DNA of 64,000 nt from Spirosoma lacussanchae (GCF_005870035.1 NZ_SWJG01000001.1:372001-436000), one strand, 5' to 3'. Shown: positions 25,336 to 34,857, counted from the stretch's first letter. Translations and numbers: made by a program. The notes: generated by a model not told the origin, from the letters alone.

Positions 25336-26433
25336 GTGAAACTCATTACCGTTGTCGGCACCCGCCCGAATATTGTGAAAGTGGCTCCGCTGCACCAGGC
25401 GTTTAACGCGCATCCGGCTCTGACCAACCTGATCGTGCATACGGGCCAGCACTATGATGCCCGGCTGAGCGATCTGTTCTTCCAGCAATTGAACCTGCCC
25501 GCGCCGGACTATGTGCTGGGAGTTGGACCGGGGTCTATTCCGCAGCAGACGGCTGGCATCATGGCCCGGTTTGAAGCCGTACTGCTCACAGAACGTCCCG
25601 ACTGGGTGGTGGTCGTGGGGGATGTGACCAGTACGCTGGCCTGTGCGCTGGTGGCCGTACAGCTCGGCATCCGGGTGGCGCATGTCGAAGCCGGTCTGCG
25701 CTCCGGTGATCGGCGGATGCCCGAAGAAACCAACCGGCTGCTGACCGACCAGCTGGCCGACCTGCTGTTCGTTACCGAAACGGCCGGGCTGGAAAACCTC
25801 CGGCGCGAGGGCATACGCCCGCAAAAGATTCATTTTGTGGGCAATGTGCTGATCGATGCGCTGCAGCAATGCCTACCCCGGGCCAGCGCCCTGGATACGG
25901 TGGGTTCGCTGGGGCTCGAGCCCCGCCAGTACATCCTGATGACCATGCACCGGGCTGCCAATGTCGATTCGGCCGACGGGCTCAGGACCCTGCTGCAGCT
26001 GATCAGCGATACGGCGCAGCAGCGTACGGTCCTGTTCCCGATGCACCCGCGTACGCGGGCCAGCCTGACCCGGTTTGGATTGCTGAATGAACTGGAGCAA
26101 CTCCCGAATGTCCGGCTGCTGGAGCCGCAGGGGTACCTGGAGTTTCTGAACCTGCTCGATCAGGCGGCTCTGGTCATTACCGATTCGGGCGGTGTTCAGG
26201 AAGAGACTACCTATCTCGGCGTACCCTGCCTGACGTTCCGCGACTCCACCGAGCGGCCCGTTACCACCACCCTCGGCACCAACCAACTCCTGAGCGACCT
26301 CAACCCGAATACGGTACGGATGCGCGTAACCGACCTGCTGACCGGAACCCGGCGGCCCGCGGCCGTGCCCCCGCTCTGGGATGGCCAGACGGCCCGTCGC
26401 ATTGCTAACTGTATAGCGGCTTCCCGGGCATGA
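25336..26433 (+). CDS. wecB: UDP-N-acetylglucosamine 2-epimerase (non-hydrolysing)
   Basis: Interconverts UDP-GlcNAc and UDP-ManNAc. 365 residues, normal length. GTRPNIVKVAP (8-18), HTGQHYD, GDVTSTLA, HVEAGLRSGDRRMPEE (active-site Asp/Glu region) and TDSGGVQEE near the C-terminus are intact. The conserved HRxEN is HRAAN here (H205, R206, A208 in place of Glu), an unusual change at a position usually kept. Together with the dehydrogenase at 18187 it would supply UDP-ManNAcA. The stop overlaps the next gene's ATG by 4 bases. Confidence 0.93.
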   Translation: MKLITVVGTRPNIVKVAPLHQAFNAHPALTNLIVHTGQHYDARLSDLFFQQLNLPAPDYVLGVGPGSIPQQTAGIMARFEAVLLTERPDWVVVVGDVTSTLACALVAVQLGIRVAHVEAGLRSGDRRMPEETNRLLTDQLADLLFVTETAGLENLRREGIRPQKIHFVGNVLIDALQQCLPRASALDTVGSLGLEPRQYILMTMHRAANVDSADGLRTLLQLISDTAQQRTVLFPMHPRTRASLTRFGLLNELEQLPNVRLLEPQGYLEFLNLLDQAALVITDSGGVQEETTYLGVPCLTFRDSTERPVTTTLGTNQLLSDLNPNTVRMRVTDLLTGTRRPAAVPPLWDGQTARRIANCIAASRA

Positions 26434-28583
26434 AACAGCTGATTCTGGAGTTGAAAACCGGGCAGATACGCCTTGACGACCTGCCCGCGCCACGGGTCAG
26501 ACCCGGGCAGGTGCTGATCCGAACGCGCCGGTCGCTGGTATCGGCGGGAACGGAGCGGATGCTGGTTGCCTTCGGACGGGCCAGTCTGTTTGCCAAAGCC
26601 CGCCAGCAGCCCGAACGGATCAGGCAGATGCTGGACAAGCTGAAAACCGACGGCCTCTGGCCCACCATCGATGCGGTACGTCGGCGGCTCGACCAGCCGG
26701 TGCCGCTCGGGTACTGCAATGTAGGCGAAGTACTGGCCCTGGGCGAAGGAGTAACTGATCTCCGCGTAGGGCAGCGCGTAGTGAGCAACGGCCCCCATGC
26801 CGAAGTGGTTTGCGTACCGCGCAATCTGGTAGCTCCCGTTCCCGACGATGTCAGCGACGACGATGCCGTCTTTACCGTTGTGGGAGCCATTGCGCTGCAG
26901 AGTATCCGCCTGCTCAGTCCGACTTTGGGCGAAACGGTCGTGGTTATGGGGTTGGGGCTGATTGGGCAGCTCACCGCCGATCTGCTTCGGATCAACGGTT
27001 GCCGGGTGGTGGCTACGGACCCCGACGAGTCCCGCTGCGACCTGGCCCGGCGCCGGGGTCTGCTGGCGCTGAATCCGGACCAGACCGACGTACTACGCGC
27101 CGTCGTATCGCTGACGGGGCAGGCCGGTGCCGATGGGGTGATCATCGCAGCTACCGCATCGGGTGATACGCTTTTGACCCAGGCTGCCCGAATGAGCCGG
27201 GTTCGGGGGCGTATCGTACTGGTGGGGCAGGTAGGGCTGCATCTGAACCGGGCCGATTTCTACGCCAAAGAACTGACGTTTCAGGTGTCGTGTTCATACG
27301 GGCCCGGTCGCTACGACGATACCTACGAGCAGCAGGGGCACGACTACCCGCTACCGTTTGTCCGCTGGACCGAAAACCGGAATTTCCAGACCATTCTGCA
27401 GCTGCTGGCCAGCGGTCAGCTGACGGTGTCGACCCTGCGGACGGAGCCCGTACCGCTGACCGACTTCCGCTCCGTGTACACATCGACGGGGCCGGTGGCC
27501 GCCCTCTTTTCGTATCCCGACCCGGTATCGCTCAGTCCGGTCGTTCGTATAAGTCCCGGCCGGTTTACGGATTCGGTTGGTGGGGTGGGCCTGATCGGCG
27601 CGGGTAACTACGCCAAAACAACCTTGCTGCCCGCTCTGAAACAGACCGGCCTGATTCCCGCCATCATTGCCAGCGAAAGTGGACTCAGCGCGGCCCGGCT
27701 GGCAAACGTCTACGGGATCGAAAAGGCTACCTCCAGCTACCGCCACCTGCTCGCCGACCCGACAATCGACCTGTGCCTGATCGCTACCCGTCACGACAGC
27801 CACGCCCGGCTCACCGTCGACGCGCTACGGGCGGGTAAGCATGTCTTTGTTGAGAAACCACTGACGCTGTCGGAGGCTGAGCTAGCCGATGTCGTGGAGG
27901 CACAGCGGCTGTCGGGCCGGACCGTAACGGTGGGGTTTAACCGACGCTACTCGACCTATGTGCAGAGGATGAAGACGCTCCTGGGCGGAGCCGCATCCAA
28001 TGCGGTGCCGATGCATGTGGCCATGACTATGAATGTGGGCGAGGTGCCGGCCCGGTCGTGGCTACACGACCGGGCTGTTGGAGGAGGACGGCTGCTGGGC
28101 GAAGGCTGCCATGGCGTCGATCTGATTACATTTCTGACGGGTAGTCGGGTGGTGCGGGTGTGTCTGCTGGCGATGGGAACCCAGCCCAGCGAGACAACCG
28201 ATTCGGCCTCGCTGCTCATTCAGTACGCCAACGGCGCTACGGGGGTGCTGAACTTCCTCGCCGTTGGCAGCCGTGCTTACGCCAAGGAACGGGTTGAGGT
28301 GCATAGCCAGGGCCGGACGCTGGTGCTTGACAACTACCGAAGCCTCACGGGCTATGGCTTTCGCCACTTCTCGCGGCTGGCGGGGCGGCAGGATAAGGGC
28401 CATCGGGCGCTGATGATGGCCCTGGCGCATCACCGGCGCCAGGGCAGCGAACCGCCCATTCCGTTCGCGGAGAGCGTAAATACGACCCAGGCCATGCTGG
28501 CTGCCCTGGAGAGCCTGCGCCAGACCGGTTGGGTCACCCTCCAGCCAACTATCGAACCACTATCAGCCCCTTCGACATGGTAA
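26430..28583 (+). CDS. Fusion of zinc-type alcohol dehydrogenase (MDR) and Gfo/Idh/MocA oxidoreductase
   Basis: 717-residue two-domain enzyme. Residues 1-345 are a medium-chain dehydrogenase: LVSAGTERM, GYCNVGEV (about 92), nucleotide-binding VVVMGLGLIGQLTADLL (about 170). Residues 385-717 are a Gfo/Idh/MocA domain: GLIGAGNYAK (387-396), EKP at 475-477, GFNRRYS, then the C-terminal GGGRLLGEGCHGVDL. Such bi-domain proteins recur beside heparinase-like genes in polysaccharide loci, as here. It may oxidise and then re-reduce a sugar, changing its stereochemistry. The joined order and the nearby second Gfo/Idh gene are what suggest a multi-step sugar conversion. Function inferred. Confidence 0.92.
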   Translation: MKQLILELKTGQIRLDDLPAPRVRPGQVLIRTRRSLVSAGTERMLVAFGRASLFAKARQQPERIRQMLDKLKTDGLWPTIDAVRRRLDQPVPLGYCNVGEVLALGEGVTDLRVGQRVVSNGPHAEVVCVPRNLVAPVPDDVSDDDAVFTVVGAIALQSIRLLSPTLGETVVVMGLGLIGQLTADLLRINGCRVVATDPDESRCDLARRRGLLALNPDQTDVLRAVVSLTGQAGADGVIIAATASGDTLLTQAARMSRVRGRIVLVGQVGLHLNRADFYAKELTFQVSCSYGPGRYDDTYEQQGHDYPLPFVRWTENRNFQTILQLLASGQLTVSTLRTEPVPLTDFRSVYTSTGPVAALFSYPDPVSLSPVVRISPGRFTDSVGGVGLIGAGNYAKTTLLPALKQTGLIPAIIASESGLSAARLANVYGIEKATSSYRHLLADPTIDLCLIATRHDSHARLTVDALRAGKHVFVEKPLTLSEAELADVVEAQRLSGRTVTVGFNRRYSTYVQRMKTLLGGAASNAVPMHVAMTMNVGEVPARSWLHDRAVGGGRLLGEGCHGVDLITFLTGSRVVRVCLLAMGTQPSETTDSASLLIQYANGATGVLNFLAVGSRAYAKERVEVHSQGRTLVLDNYRSLTGYGFRHFSRLAGRQDKGHRALMMALAHHRRQGSEPPIPFAESVNTTQAMLAALESLRQTGWVTLQPTIEPLSAPSTW

Positions 28584-30112
28584 CTCCCGGTCGGTACTGG
28601 CGCACGCTGCGGCACCTGACGCCCCGCCAGCTCGTTTACCAGGTCTGGAACCGACTGCGTTTCGCCCCGCGCCTGCCGGGAGCCGATGCCTGGTATACGG
28701 CTGGGACGACCCGGCCGGGTGTGCCGGACATAGCGCCTGTTGCGTTCACGTTTCTGAACCGCACCGCCACGTTCTACGAAACCGTCGACTGGAATTACGC
28801 CGTATACGGCAAACTCTGGACCTATCACCTGAACGGGTTCAGCTACCTGAACGAGCCGGAACCCATGCCGGCTGATCGGGGGCTGGCGCTGCTATACGAC
28901 TTCGTGCGTCAGACCGCTTCCCTGCGCGATGGGCTGGAGCCGTACCCGACCTCCCTGCGGCTGGTCAACTGGATTCAGTTTCTGCGGAGGCACCAGATTC
29001 AGGATGCCGTACTGGACCGGCACCTGAAAGCACAGGCCCGGCTGGTCTGGCAACGGCTCGAATATCACCTGAGCGGCAACCATTTACTAGAAAATGGCAT
29101 CGCGCTGCTGATGGCTTCAGTACATTGGCGTGATGAGCGTTGGTTACGAAAAGCAACTCAACTCGTCTGTACGGAGCTGAGCCGTCAGATCGGGTCAGAT
29201 GGGGGGCATTACGAACAAAGTCCGACCTACCACCGGCTGCTGCTGAACCGGCTTATTATCCTGCTGACCATGCTGCTGGCCGACAGCTGGCACCACGACC
29301 CGGAGTTGATAACCGTCGTATCCCGCAACGTGAGCCGAATGAAGGGCTGGCTGGCGGCCATTACGTTTCGGAACGGCGATTTACCGATGATGAACGATAG
29401 TATCTCTGTGATATCGACAGCTGGTTTGGCCGTAGCTGACACCCGCTTCGGGCAGCCCGGTTATCGTATGTTCCGTCGGCCCAGGTATGAGCTGCTGGCC
29501 GACGTGGGGCCGGTAGGGCCGGATCATCAGCCCGGCCACGCCCATGCCGACACCTTCGGGTTTTTGCTGTATGTCGATAACCGTCCGGTGCTGGTCGATG
29601 TGGGTACGTCGACTTACGAACGAAACGAACGCCGTCGGTGGGAGCGCAGTACCGCGGCCCATAATACCGTGGAGATAGCTGGTCAGAACTCATCGGAAGT
29701 CTGGGCTGCTTTTCGGGTGGGGCGCCGGGCGCGGGTTACGATACTGACCGATACGGAAACAACCCTGCTGGCCCGGCATACGGGCTACCGGCATCTGGGT
29801 CTGACCCACTGGCGACGCTGGACGCTATCTCCGGACCGTATCTGGATTACCGACCGGATTACGGGGCGGCATACTGCCAACAATCGCCAGAGAACGGCCC
29901 GGTTTTATGCCCATCCGGAGGTGCCGGTTAGCCTGACTGATAACGGGGCCATCATTGGTCCGCTGCGGCTGATGCTACGGTCAGATGGGCCATTGACGTG
30001 GCAGCTGACTCCGTACGAGATGGCTCTGGATTTTAACCAGTTGCGGCCCGGTAGCTGCCTGACGGTTGATTTTGCTACCACTCTGAACACCATAATCCAG
30101 CTAGCCGAATGA
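28577..30112 (+). CDS. Heparinase II/III family protein (polysaccharide-lyase fold)
   Basis: 511 residues from ATG 28577, overlapping the previous stop by 7 bases. The N-terminal alpha/alpha toroid contains NHLLENGIALLMAS (about 180) and GGHYEQSPTYHRLLL (about 215), and the C-terminal beta part carries HAHADTFGFLLYV and ERSTAAHNTVEI, matching the Asn/Tyr/His active site region of PL12/PL21-like enzymes. No signal peptide is visible, so it appears cytosolic or exported in another way. Genes of this type inside synthesis operons may trim or modify the polymer. Substrate not known. Confidence 0.9.
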   Translation: MVTPGRYWRTLRHLTPRQLVYQVWNRLRFAPRLPGADAWYTAGTTRPGVPDIAPVAFTFLNRTATFYETVDWNYAVYGKLWTYHLNGFSYLNEPEPMPADRGLALLYDFVRQTASLRDGLEPYPTSLRLVNWIQFLRRHQIQDAVLDRHLKAQARLVWQRLEYHLSGNHLLENGIALLMASVHWRDERWLRKATQLVCTELSRQIGSDGGHYEQSPTYHRLLLNRLIILLTMLLADSWHHDPELITVVSRNVSRMKGWLAAITFRNGDLPMMNDSISVISTAGLAVADTRFGQPGYRMFRRPRYELLADVGPVGPDHQPGHAHADTFGFLLYVDNRPVLVDVGTSTYERNERRRWERSTAAHNTVEIAGQNSSEVWAAFRVGRRARVTILTDTETTLLARHTGYRHLGLTHWRRWTLSPDRIWITDRITGRHTANNRQRTARFYAHPEVPVSLTDNGAIIGPLRLMLRSDGPLTWQLTPYEMALDFNQLRPGSCLTVDFATTLNTIIQLAE

Positions 30113-31323
30113 CTATTCTGTTTTTAACCTATTACTTCGAGCCGGACTTGTGTGCAGGGTCGTTCCGCAACTCGGCGCTGGTAGCCGAATTGTCGCGGCA
30201 GCTGACGACCGATGACCGGCTGCACGTAGTCACTACGCAGCCCAACCGATACCAGTCGTTCTACCGGCTGGCGCCGGCCCATGAACAACGGGGAAACCTA
30301 CTAATCGACCGGATTAGTGTACCGGCCCACGCGAACGGGTTCCGGGATCAGATTCGGTCGTTTGGGGCGTATTACCGGGCTGCTCGTCAGCTGACTAAAG
30401 GACACGACTATGATGTGGTCATTGCGTCGTCGTCGCGTTTGTTCACGGCCTTTCTGGGCGCCCGGCTGGCGCGAAAGCGCCGGGTTCCGCTGCTGCTCGA
30501 CATCCGTGATCTGTTTCGGGAAACCATAGTCGAATTGCTGGGGCATCCGCTCAGCTGGCCACTCAACCCCGTGCTCTGGGCGGTGGAGCGGTACACGTTC
30601 GGCTACGCCCGCCATATCAATCTGGTATCCGAAGGCTTTACCAGCTATTTCGGCCGGTACCGGCAGGCGTCGTACAGCTTTTATACCAACGGCATCGATA
30701 AAGAGTTTATGCCCACTAATAATCCGGTTACCCCAGCGCCTGACGGTACCCGGCCCGTAACTATTCTGTATGCGGGAAATATCGGGGCCGGGCAGCGGCT
30801 GGAGATCATTGTTCCGCAGGCGGCTTGGCTGCTCGGTAACCAGTTTCGGTTCGTCATCATCGGCGATGGCAGCAGGCTGTCGGCCCTTGAAGCGGCCGTT
30901 CATAACTGGGGGGTGAAAAACGTGGAGCTGCGCCCGCCCGTAGACCGAAAAACGCTGCTGGCCGAGTACCAGCGGGCCGATTATCTGTTTGTTCACCTGG
31001 GTAATCTGCGGGCGCTGAAACGAGTGCTGCCCTCCAAACTGTTCGAGTACGGAGCGACCGACAAACCGATTCTGGCGGGGGTGGGGGGCTACGCGGCCCG
31101 CTTTGTTCGACTACACCTCAGCAACCACCGGCTGTTTCCGCCCGGCAACGTGGCCGAGCTGGTAACCCAGCTGCAGCAGACGCCTTACCGGACCCAGTAC
31201 CGGCCTGACTTCATTCGGCAATTCAACCGCCATACGATTATGGTCGAGCTGGCCCGCTGTCTGCTGAAGGCAGCCGCGGGCGGGGAACCCGTCAGCCGCC
31301 CTGCCTCGACCACAACGGCATAA
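30109..31323 (+). CDS. Glycosyltransferase family 4 (WcaI/FucT-like)
   Basis: 404-residue GT-B enzyme, last gene of block B, coupled by a 4-base overlap. MTILFLTYYFEPDLCAGSFRNSALV at the N-terminus matches the WcaI-like subgroup, followed by DVVIASSSRLF (about 103) and LLLDIRDLFRETIVEL (about 124). The donor half has TILYAGNIGAGQRLEII (about 223), then LRALKRVLPSKLFEYGATDKPI (about 302-322), where the E of FEYG is the conserved nucleotide-binding Glu. Probably adds one of the last sugars. A terminator for the convergent thioredoxin gene follows. Confidence 0.92.
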   Translation: MTILFLTYYFEPDLCAGSFRNSALVAELSRQLTTDDRLHVVTTQPNRYQSFYRLAPAHEQRGNLLIDRISVPAHANGFRDQIRSFGAYYRAARQLTKGHDYDVVIASSSRLFTAFLGARLARKRRVPLLLDIRDLFRETIVELLGHPLSWPLNPVLWAVERYTFGYARHINLVSEGFTSYFGRYRQASYSFYTNGIDKEFMPTNNPVTPAPDGTRPVTILYAGNIGAGQRLEIIVPQAAWLLGNQFRFVIIGDGSRLSALEAAVHNWGVKNVELRPPVDRKTLLAEYQRADYLFVHLGNLRALKRVLPSKLFEYGATDKPILAGVGGYAARFVRLHLSNHRLFPPGNVAELVTQLQQTPYRTQYRPDFIRQFNRHTIMVELARCLLKAAAGGEPVSRPASTTTA

Positions 31324-31349
31324 TCCGGGTCGGATCTGGCCAACGAAAA

Positions 31350-31377
31350 AAGCCTGCGGTCGTATGACCACAGGCTC
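31350..31377 (-). terminator. Terminator of the thioredoxin gene (may be bidirectional)
   Basis: Hairpin 31351-31376 has a 6-bp plus 4-bp stem interrupted by one mismatch and a GTAT loop. On the minus strand it is followed by TTTTTT, so it ends the thioredoxin transcript. It lies between two converging genes and may also stop block B. Confidence 0.8.
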
Positions 31378-31397
31378 CTGTCCTGAATGTCGGTGAT

Positions 31398-31856
31398 TTA
31401 TTTCACGCTGCGGCCAATGGCAATCAGGTCTTCGGGCGACTGGTAGCCCAGGACTTTTTTCAGAACCCGACCGTTGCCGTCGATGAACAGCAGTGTTGGA
31501 TAGGCTTCGAGCGGATACACCTGCATCAGGGCCGGCCCTTCGCCTTTTTCCATGTCCATCTTCACGTTGATGAACCGGCTGTTGTAGTAGTCGCCTACGG
31601 TCTTTTGGGTAAACACCCGCTTCTGCAGCAGTTTGCAGGGGCCACACCAGCTGGCGTAAGCATCCAGGAAAATGACTTTTTTCTCGGCTTTGGCTTTTTT
31701 CAGAATCTCGCGCCAGGATGCCTCCGTGAACTGAATACCCGCTTCGGGCTTATCGTCGCCGATGCGGTTGGTGGGGGGGACCGACCGGGCCGCGTCCGTA
31801 GAAACAGCACCAAGCCCGGTAAACAGAATGGTTAATAGCCAAACTACTTTTTTCAT
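31398..31856 (-). CDS. Periplasmic thioredoxin-fold protein
   Basis: 152 residues from ATG 31856 (MKKVVWLLTI), with a signal peptide of about 23 residues; the frame continues 45 codons upstream, but these lack a signal sequence and are disregarded. The active site is W70-CGPC (71-74) followed by KLLQKRVF, and the cis-Pro strand YPTLLFIDGNGRVL is present. This is the DsbD-gamma/thioredoxin-like type that reduces or senses exported disulfides. Partners are not in the window. Confidence 0.92.
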   Translation of the reverse strand: MKKVVWLLTILFTGLGAVSTDAARSVPPTNRIGDDKPEAGIQFTEASWREILKKAKAEKKVIFLDAYASWCGPCKLLQKRVFTQKTVGDYYNSRFINVKMDMEKGEGPALMQVYPLEAYPTLLFIDGNGRVLKKVLGYQSPEDLIAIGRSVK

Positions 31857-32045
31857 GAGTTGATCCGGCGCGCCGGTAGTCTGTGAGTCTTTTCTGATTA
31901 ATAACGCATAGCCTTGTGCCTTTCGTTTCCAGCGACGCGATTTCTGAAAGCAAGTTAATAACGGCATTGTAAACGACAAGGTGCAAAGCATATGCCATTG
32001 TCCACATTCTTTCCGAACTTTGCGGCCGTTTCAGCTACTACCACG

Positions 32046-32681
32046 ATGCCCGTTAAACAAGCCGAATTTTTCGTCAGTAACTCCGATCCTGCCAAGTGCC
32101 CCCGGCCCGATCGACCCGAATATGCGTTCATTGGCCGGTCCAACGTGGGTAAGTCGTCGCTGATCAACATGCTCACGAGTCGGGCGTCGCTGGCTAAAAT
32201 ATCCGGTAAACCGGGTAAAACGCAGCTAATCAATCATTTCATCATCGATAATCAGTGGTATCTGGTCGATCTGCCGGGGTATGGCTACGCGCAGGTTAGC
32301 AAGACCGAGCGCGAGAAGTTTGCCGCGCTGATTGATGGGTACCTGACCAGCCGGCCCAACCTGCTTTGTATTTTCGTGCTGGTCGATTCGCGGATCGAGC
32401 CGCAGAAAATCGACCTCGATTTCATGGAAAACCTCGGCGATCGGGGGTTGCCGTTCGTGATCGTTTTCACGAAAACCGAAAAACTGGGTGCCGTAAAGCT
32501 CCAGGCAACCCTGGACAACTACCGCGCCAGGCTGCTCGAAACCTGGGAAGAGGTGCCGCAAATCTTTATCACATCGGCCGTCACCGCTGCGGGCCGCGAA
32601 GACATTCTTTCGTTCATCCGTCCGCTGAACGAGGACTATGAGAAGAGTGCAGGCGCCAAGCGGTTTAGGCCCGGCAAATAA
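32046..32681 (+). CDS. engB: Ribosome biogenesis GTPase EngB (YsxC/YihA)
   Basis: Essential-type GTPase needed for large-subunit assembly. 211 residues from ATG 32046; an in-frame ATG 54 bases upstream adds residues unlike the family. G1 GRSNVGKS (30-37), G2 Thr in GKPGKTQ (55-61), G3 DLPGYG (75-80), G4 TKTEK (about 142) and the late TSAVT are all visible. It is divergent from the thioredoxin gene with 189 bases between starts. Confidence 0.96.
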   Translation: MPVKQAEFFVSNSDPAKCPRPDRPEYAFIGRSNVGKSSLINMLTSRASLAKISGKPGKTQLINHFIIDNQWYLVDLPGYGYAQVSKTEREKFAALIDGYLTSRPNLLCIFVLVDSRIEPQKIDLDFMENLGDRGLPFVIVFTKTEKLGAVKLQATLDNYRARLLETWEEVPQIFITSAVTAAGREDILSFIRPLNEDYEKSAGAKRFRPGK

Positions 32682-32778
32682 ACCCGCGCCGGAGTGATCG
32701 ATGATAAATTCACCCAATCACTCAGTTTAATTAACAATACACCAACCAAGGTAGCGTTACCAATTTAGTAGATTATTT

Positions 32779-33252
32779 ATGGAAGCATTAAAGCAGATTG
32801 CCAATGTGGCCGGTTATAGCGGCCTGTACCGAATTCTGAAGCCAGGCCGGGCAGGCGTTATTGTTGAGTCGCTCGATGATAAGAAAGCAAAGACCATGAT
32901 GGGCCCAACGGCTCGTGTCTCGGTCCTGAATGATATATCCATCTACGTGGATGGCGACGGCAACGATCAGTCAACTCCGCTGGCCGACGTGCTGATGAGC
33001 GTATACACGACCTACGGCGACAACCTGACCGTTGACCCCAAAGGCTCGAACGATGAACTGGCTGAGTTTATGGCCACCGTTGTGCCCAATTATGATCGGG
33101 ATCGGGTACGGCCTGCCGATATCAAGAAGCTCATTGTCTGGTATACCATTCTGCGCCAGCACGCGCCCGAGGTGTTCGAAGCCCAGCCCGAAGCGGCCGA
33201 AACCACCGACGAAACCCCTTCAGCCGAGACAACCGACGAGCCGAAGGCCTAA
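32779..33252 (+). CDS. DUF5606 domain-containing protein
   Basis: 157 residues. The N-terminal MEALKQIANVAGYSGLYRILKPGRAGVIVES and the later LADVLMSVYTTYG and VVPNYDRDRVRPADIKKLIVWY stretches match a Bacteroidota-specific family. Its role is unknown. The last 25 residues are Glu/Thr-rich and disordered. It follows engB by 97 bases and ends at a strong terminator. Confidence 0.88.
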   Translation: MEALKQIANVAGYSGLYRILKPGRAGVIVESLDDKKAKTMMGPTARVSVLNDISIYVDGDGNDQSTPLADVLMSVYTTYGDNLTVDPKGSNDELAEFMATVVPNYDRDRVRPADIKKLIVWYTILRQHAPEVFEAQPEAAETTDETPSAETTDEPKA

Positions 33253-33276
33253 AAGCTTCATTTTCAGTGAGAATAG

Positions 33277-33316
33277 AAAAGCCGCGACAGGCCCTTGGCT
33301 TCGCGGCTTTTTTTTA
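33277..33316 (+). terminator. Intrinsic terminator after the DUF5606 gene
   Basis: Stem 33277-33287 with 33301-33311 (11 bp) followed by an eight-T run on the plus strand; A-run on the other side makes it usable by the convergent pyruvate kinase gene too. Confidence 0.92.
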
Positions 33317-33364
33317 TGTCCGGCCCTTCCGGAAAACAGGCTGCTTTCCGGAAGGGAACGCGTA

Positions 33365-34801
33365 TTAATCGACGGTGCTGAGCTTGACCGTGTTGGTCCG
33401 GCGCGACTGCGTCAGCGGCATACTGAGCGTATTGATGAAGATATCGCCCGACGACAGCTTTTTCTGGCTGATGAGCGTCTGCTTGATCCCTTCTACGGTC
33501 TGATCGATGTTCAGTTCCGGGTTCTGTTCGTACGGCATCACCTGAACACCCCAGTACAGGCCGAGCGTATTGCGTAGCTGCGGATCGTTCGAGAAAACGT
33601 ACAGGTCGGCTTTGGGACGGTGGTGCGAGAGCCGCACGGCCGTATAGCCGGAGTTGGTGATCCCGATGATGGCCTTTGCCCGGGTGTCGCGGGCCAGGCG
33701 GCAGGCGCTCATCACCACGTTGTCGTTGATGACGTTCTCGCTGGGTTGCTCGTTGACGTGGGCGTGATAGCGGTAATAGATGGCGTCGGAGGCTGCCTCT
33801 ACCTGCCGGATGGTGTTGGCCATCGACTCTACGGCCAGGATCGGGTATTTGCCCGACGCGGTTTCGGCGCTGAGCATAACGGCGTCGGCGCCGTCGAGTA
33901 CCGAGTTGGCGATGTCGTTGATTTCGGCGCGGGTGGGGCGGGGCGCATCGATCATGCTTTCGAGCATCTGGGTAGCCACGATAACCGGTTTGGCCGCCCG
34001 ATTACATTTCTCGACCAGCATTTTCTGGATCATTGGTACTTCTTCGGCGGGCAGTTCGACACCGAGGTCGCCCCGCGCTACCATCAGACCGTCGGTAGCA
34101 GCAATGATTTCGTCGATGTTCTGAATAGCCTCGGGCTTTTCAATTTTGGCGATGACGCGGCTTTTCTTGCCTTTCGACCGGATGTATTCTTTGATTTCGA
34201 GAATCTCCGACGCTTCCCGTACAAACGACAGGGCGATCCATTCGGCGTCGTTTTCGAGACCAAACTCCAGATCGGCCCAATCTTTCTCGGTTACGGCGGG
34301 CATCGATACCTTCGTGTTGGGCAGGTTTACGCCTTTCTTCGACTTCATGGAGCCGCCGTAGACCACTTCCGTAACGACGTCAGTGCCTTCGGTCCGCAGT
34401 ACGCGCACTTCCAGTTTGCCGTCGTCCATCAGAATCCGTTCACCGGGGTGTACGTCTTTGTACATGTCTTTGTAGGGCGTACTGACGCGCTCGGCCGTAC
34501 CCACGATGTCGTCATTGGTGAACGTCAGCGTATTGCCGGGCAAAATCATGACGCCGTCTTTATGCTCTACGTTGCCGATGCGGATTTTTGGCCCCTGTAA
34601 ATCCTGCAGAACGCAAAGGTTCAGGTTGTATTCGGCGTTGATTTCGCGGATGCGGGTAAGCCGCATGAGGTGATCCTGGTGGGTGCCGTGGGAGAAGTTG
34701 AGCCGGAAGACGTTAACGCCAGCCCGAGCCAGTGCCAGCAGTTGTTCTTTGGTCTCGGAAGCCGGGCCAATGGTGGCCACAATCTTGGTTTTCTTGGACA
34801 T
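33365..34801 (-). CDS. pyk: Pyruvate kinase
   Basis: Last step of glycolysis, phosphoenolpyruvate plus ADP to pyruvate plus ATP. 478 residues from ATG 34801 (MSKKTKIVATIGPAS); an ATG 57 bases upstream gives an extension unlike the family. LQDLQGPKIRIG, the Lys/Glu/Asp active-site stretch IAKIEKPEAIQNIDEI, ARGDLGVELP and IATQMLESM are all present. The C-terminal allosteric domain is complete. A near-consensus promoter lies 56 bases upstream. Confidence 0.97.
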   Translation of the reverse strand: MSKKTKIVATIGPASETKEQLLALARAGVNVFRLNFSHGTHQDHLMRLTRIREINAEYNLNLCVLQDLQGPKIRIGNVEHKDGVMILPGNTLTFTNDDIVGTAERVSTPYKDMYKDVHPGERILMDDGKLEVRVLRTEGTDVVTEVVYGGSMKSKKGVNLPNTKVSMPAVTEKDWADLEFGLENDAEWIALSFVREASEILEIKEYIRSKGKKSRVIAKIEKPEAIQNIDEIIAATDGLMVARGDLGVELPAEEVPMIQKMLVEKCNRAAKPVIVATQMLESMIDAPRPTRAEINDIANSVLDGADAVMLSAETASGKYPILAVESMANTIRQVEAASDAIYYRYHAHVNEQPSENVINDNVVMSACRLARDTRAKAIIGITNSGYTAVRLSHHRPKADLYVFSNDPQLRNTLGLYWGVQVMPYEQNPELNIDQTVEGIKQTLISQKKLSSGDIFINTLSMPLTQSRRTNTVKLSTVD

Positions 34802-34857
34802 GGGGAAAGAAAAAGTTGGGCAGTACGGCCAGAAGCCGGTGCAAAAATAACCGGACA

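Noticed and set aside
31857..31991. N-terminal extension of the thioredoxin gene
   Set aside because: Would bury the signal peptide; MKKVVWLLTI at 31856 is a normal exported start.
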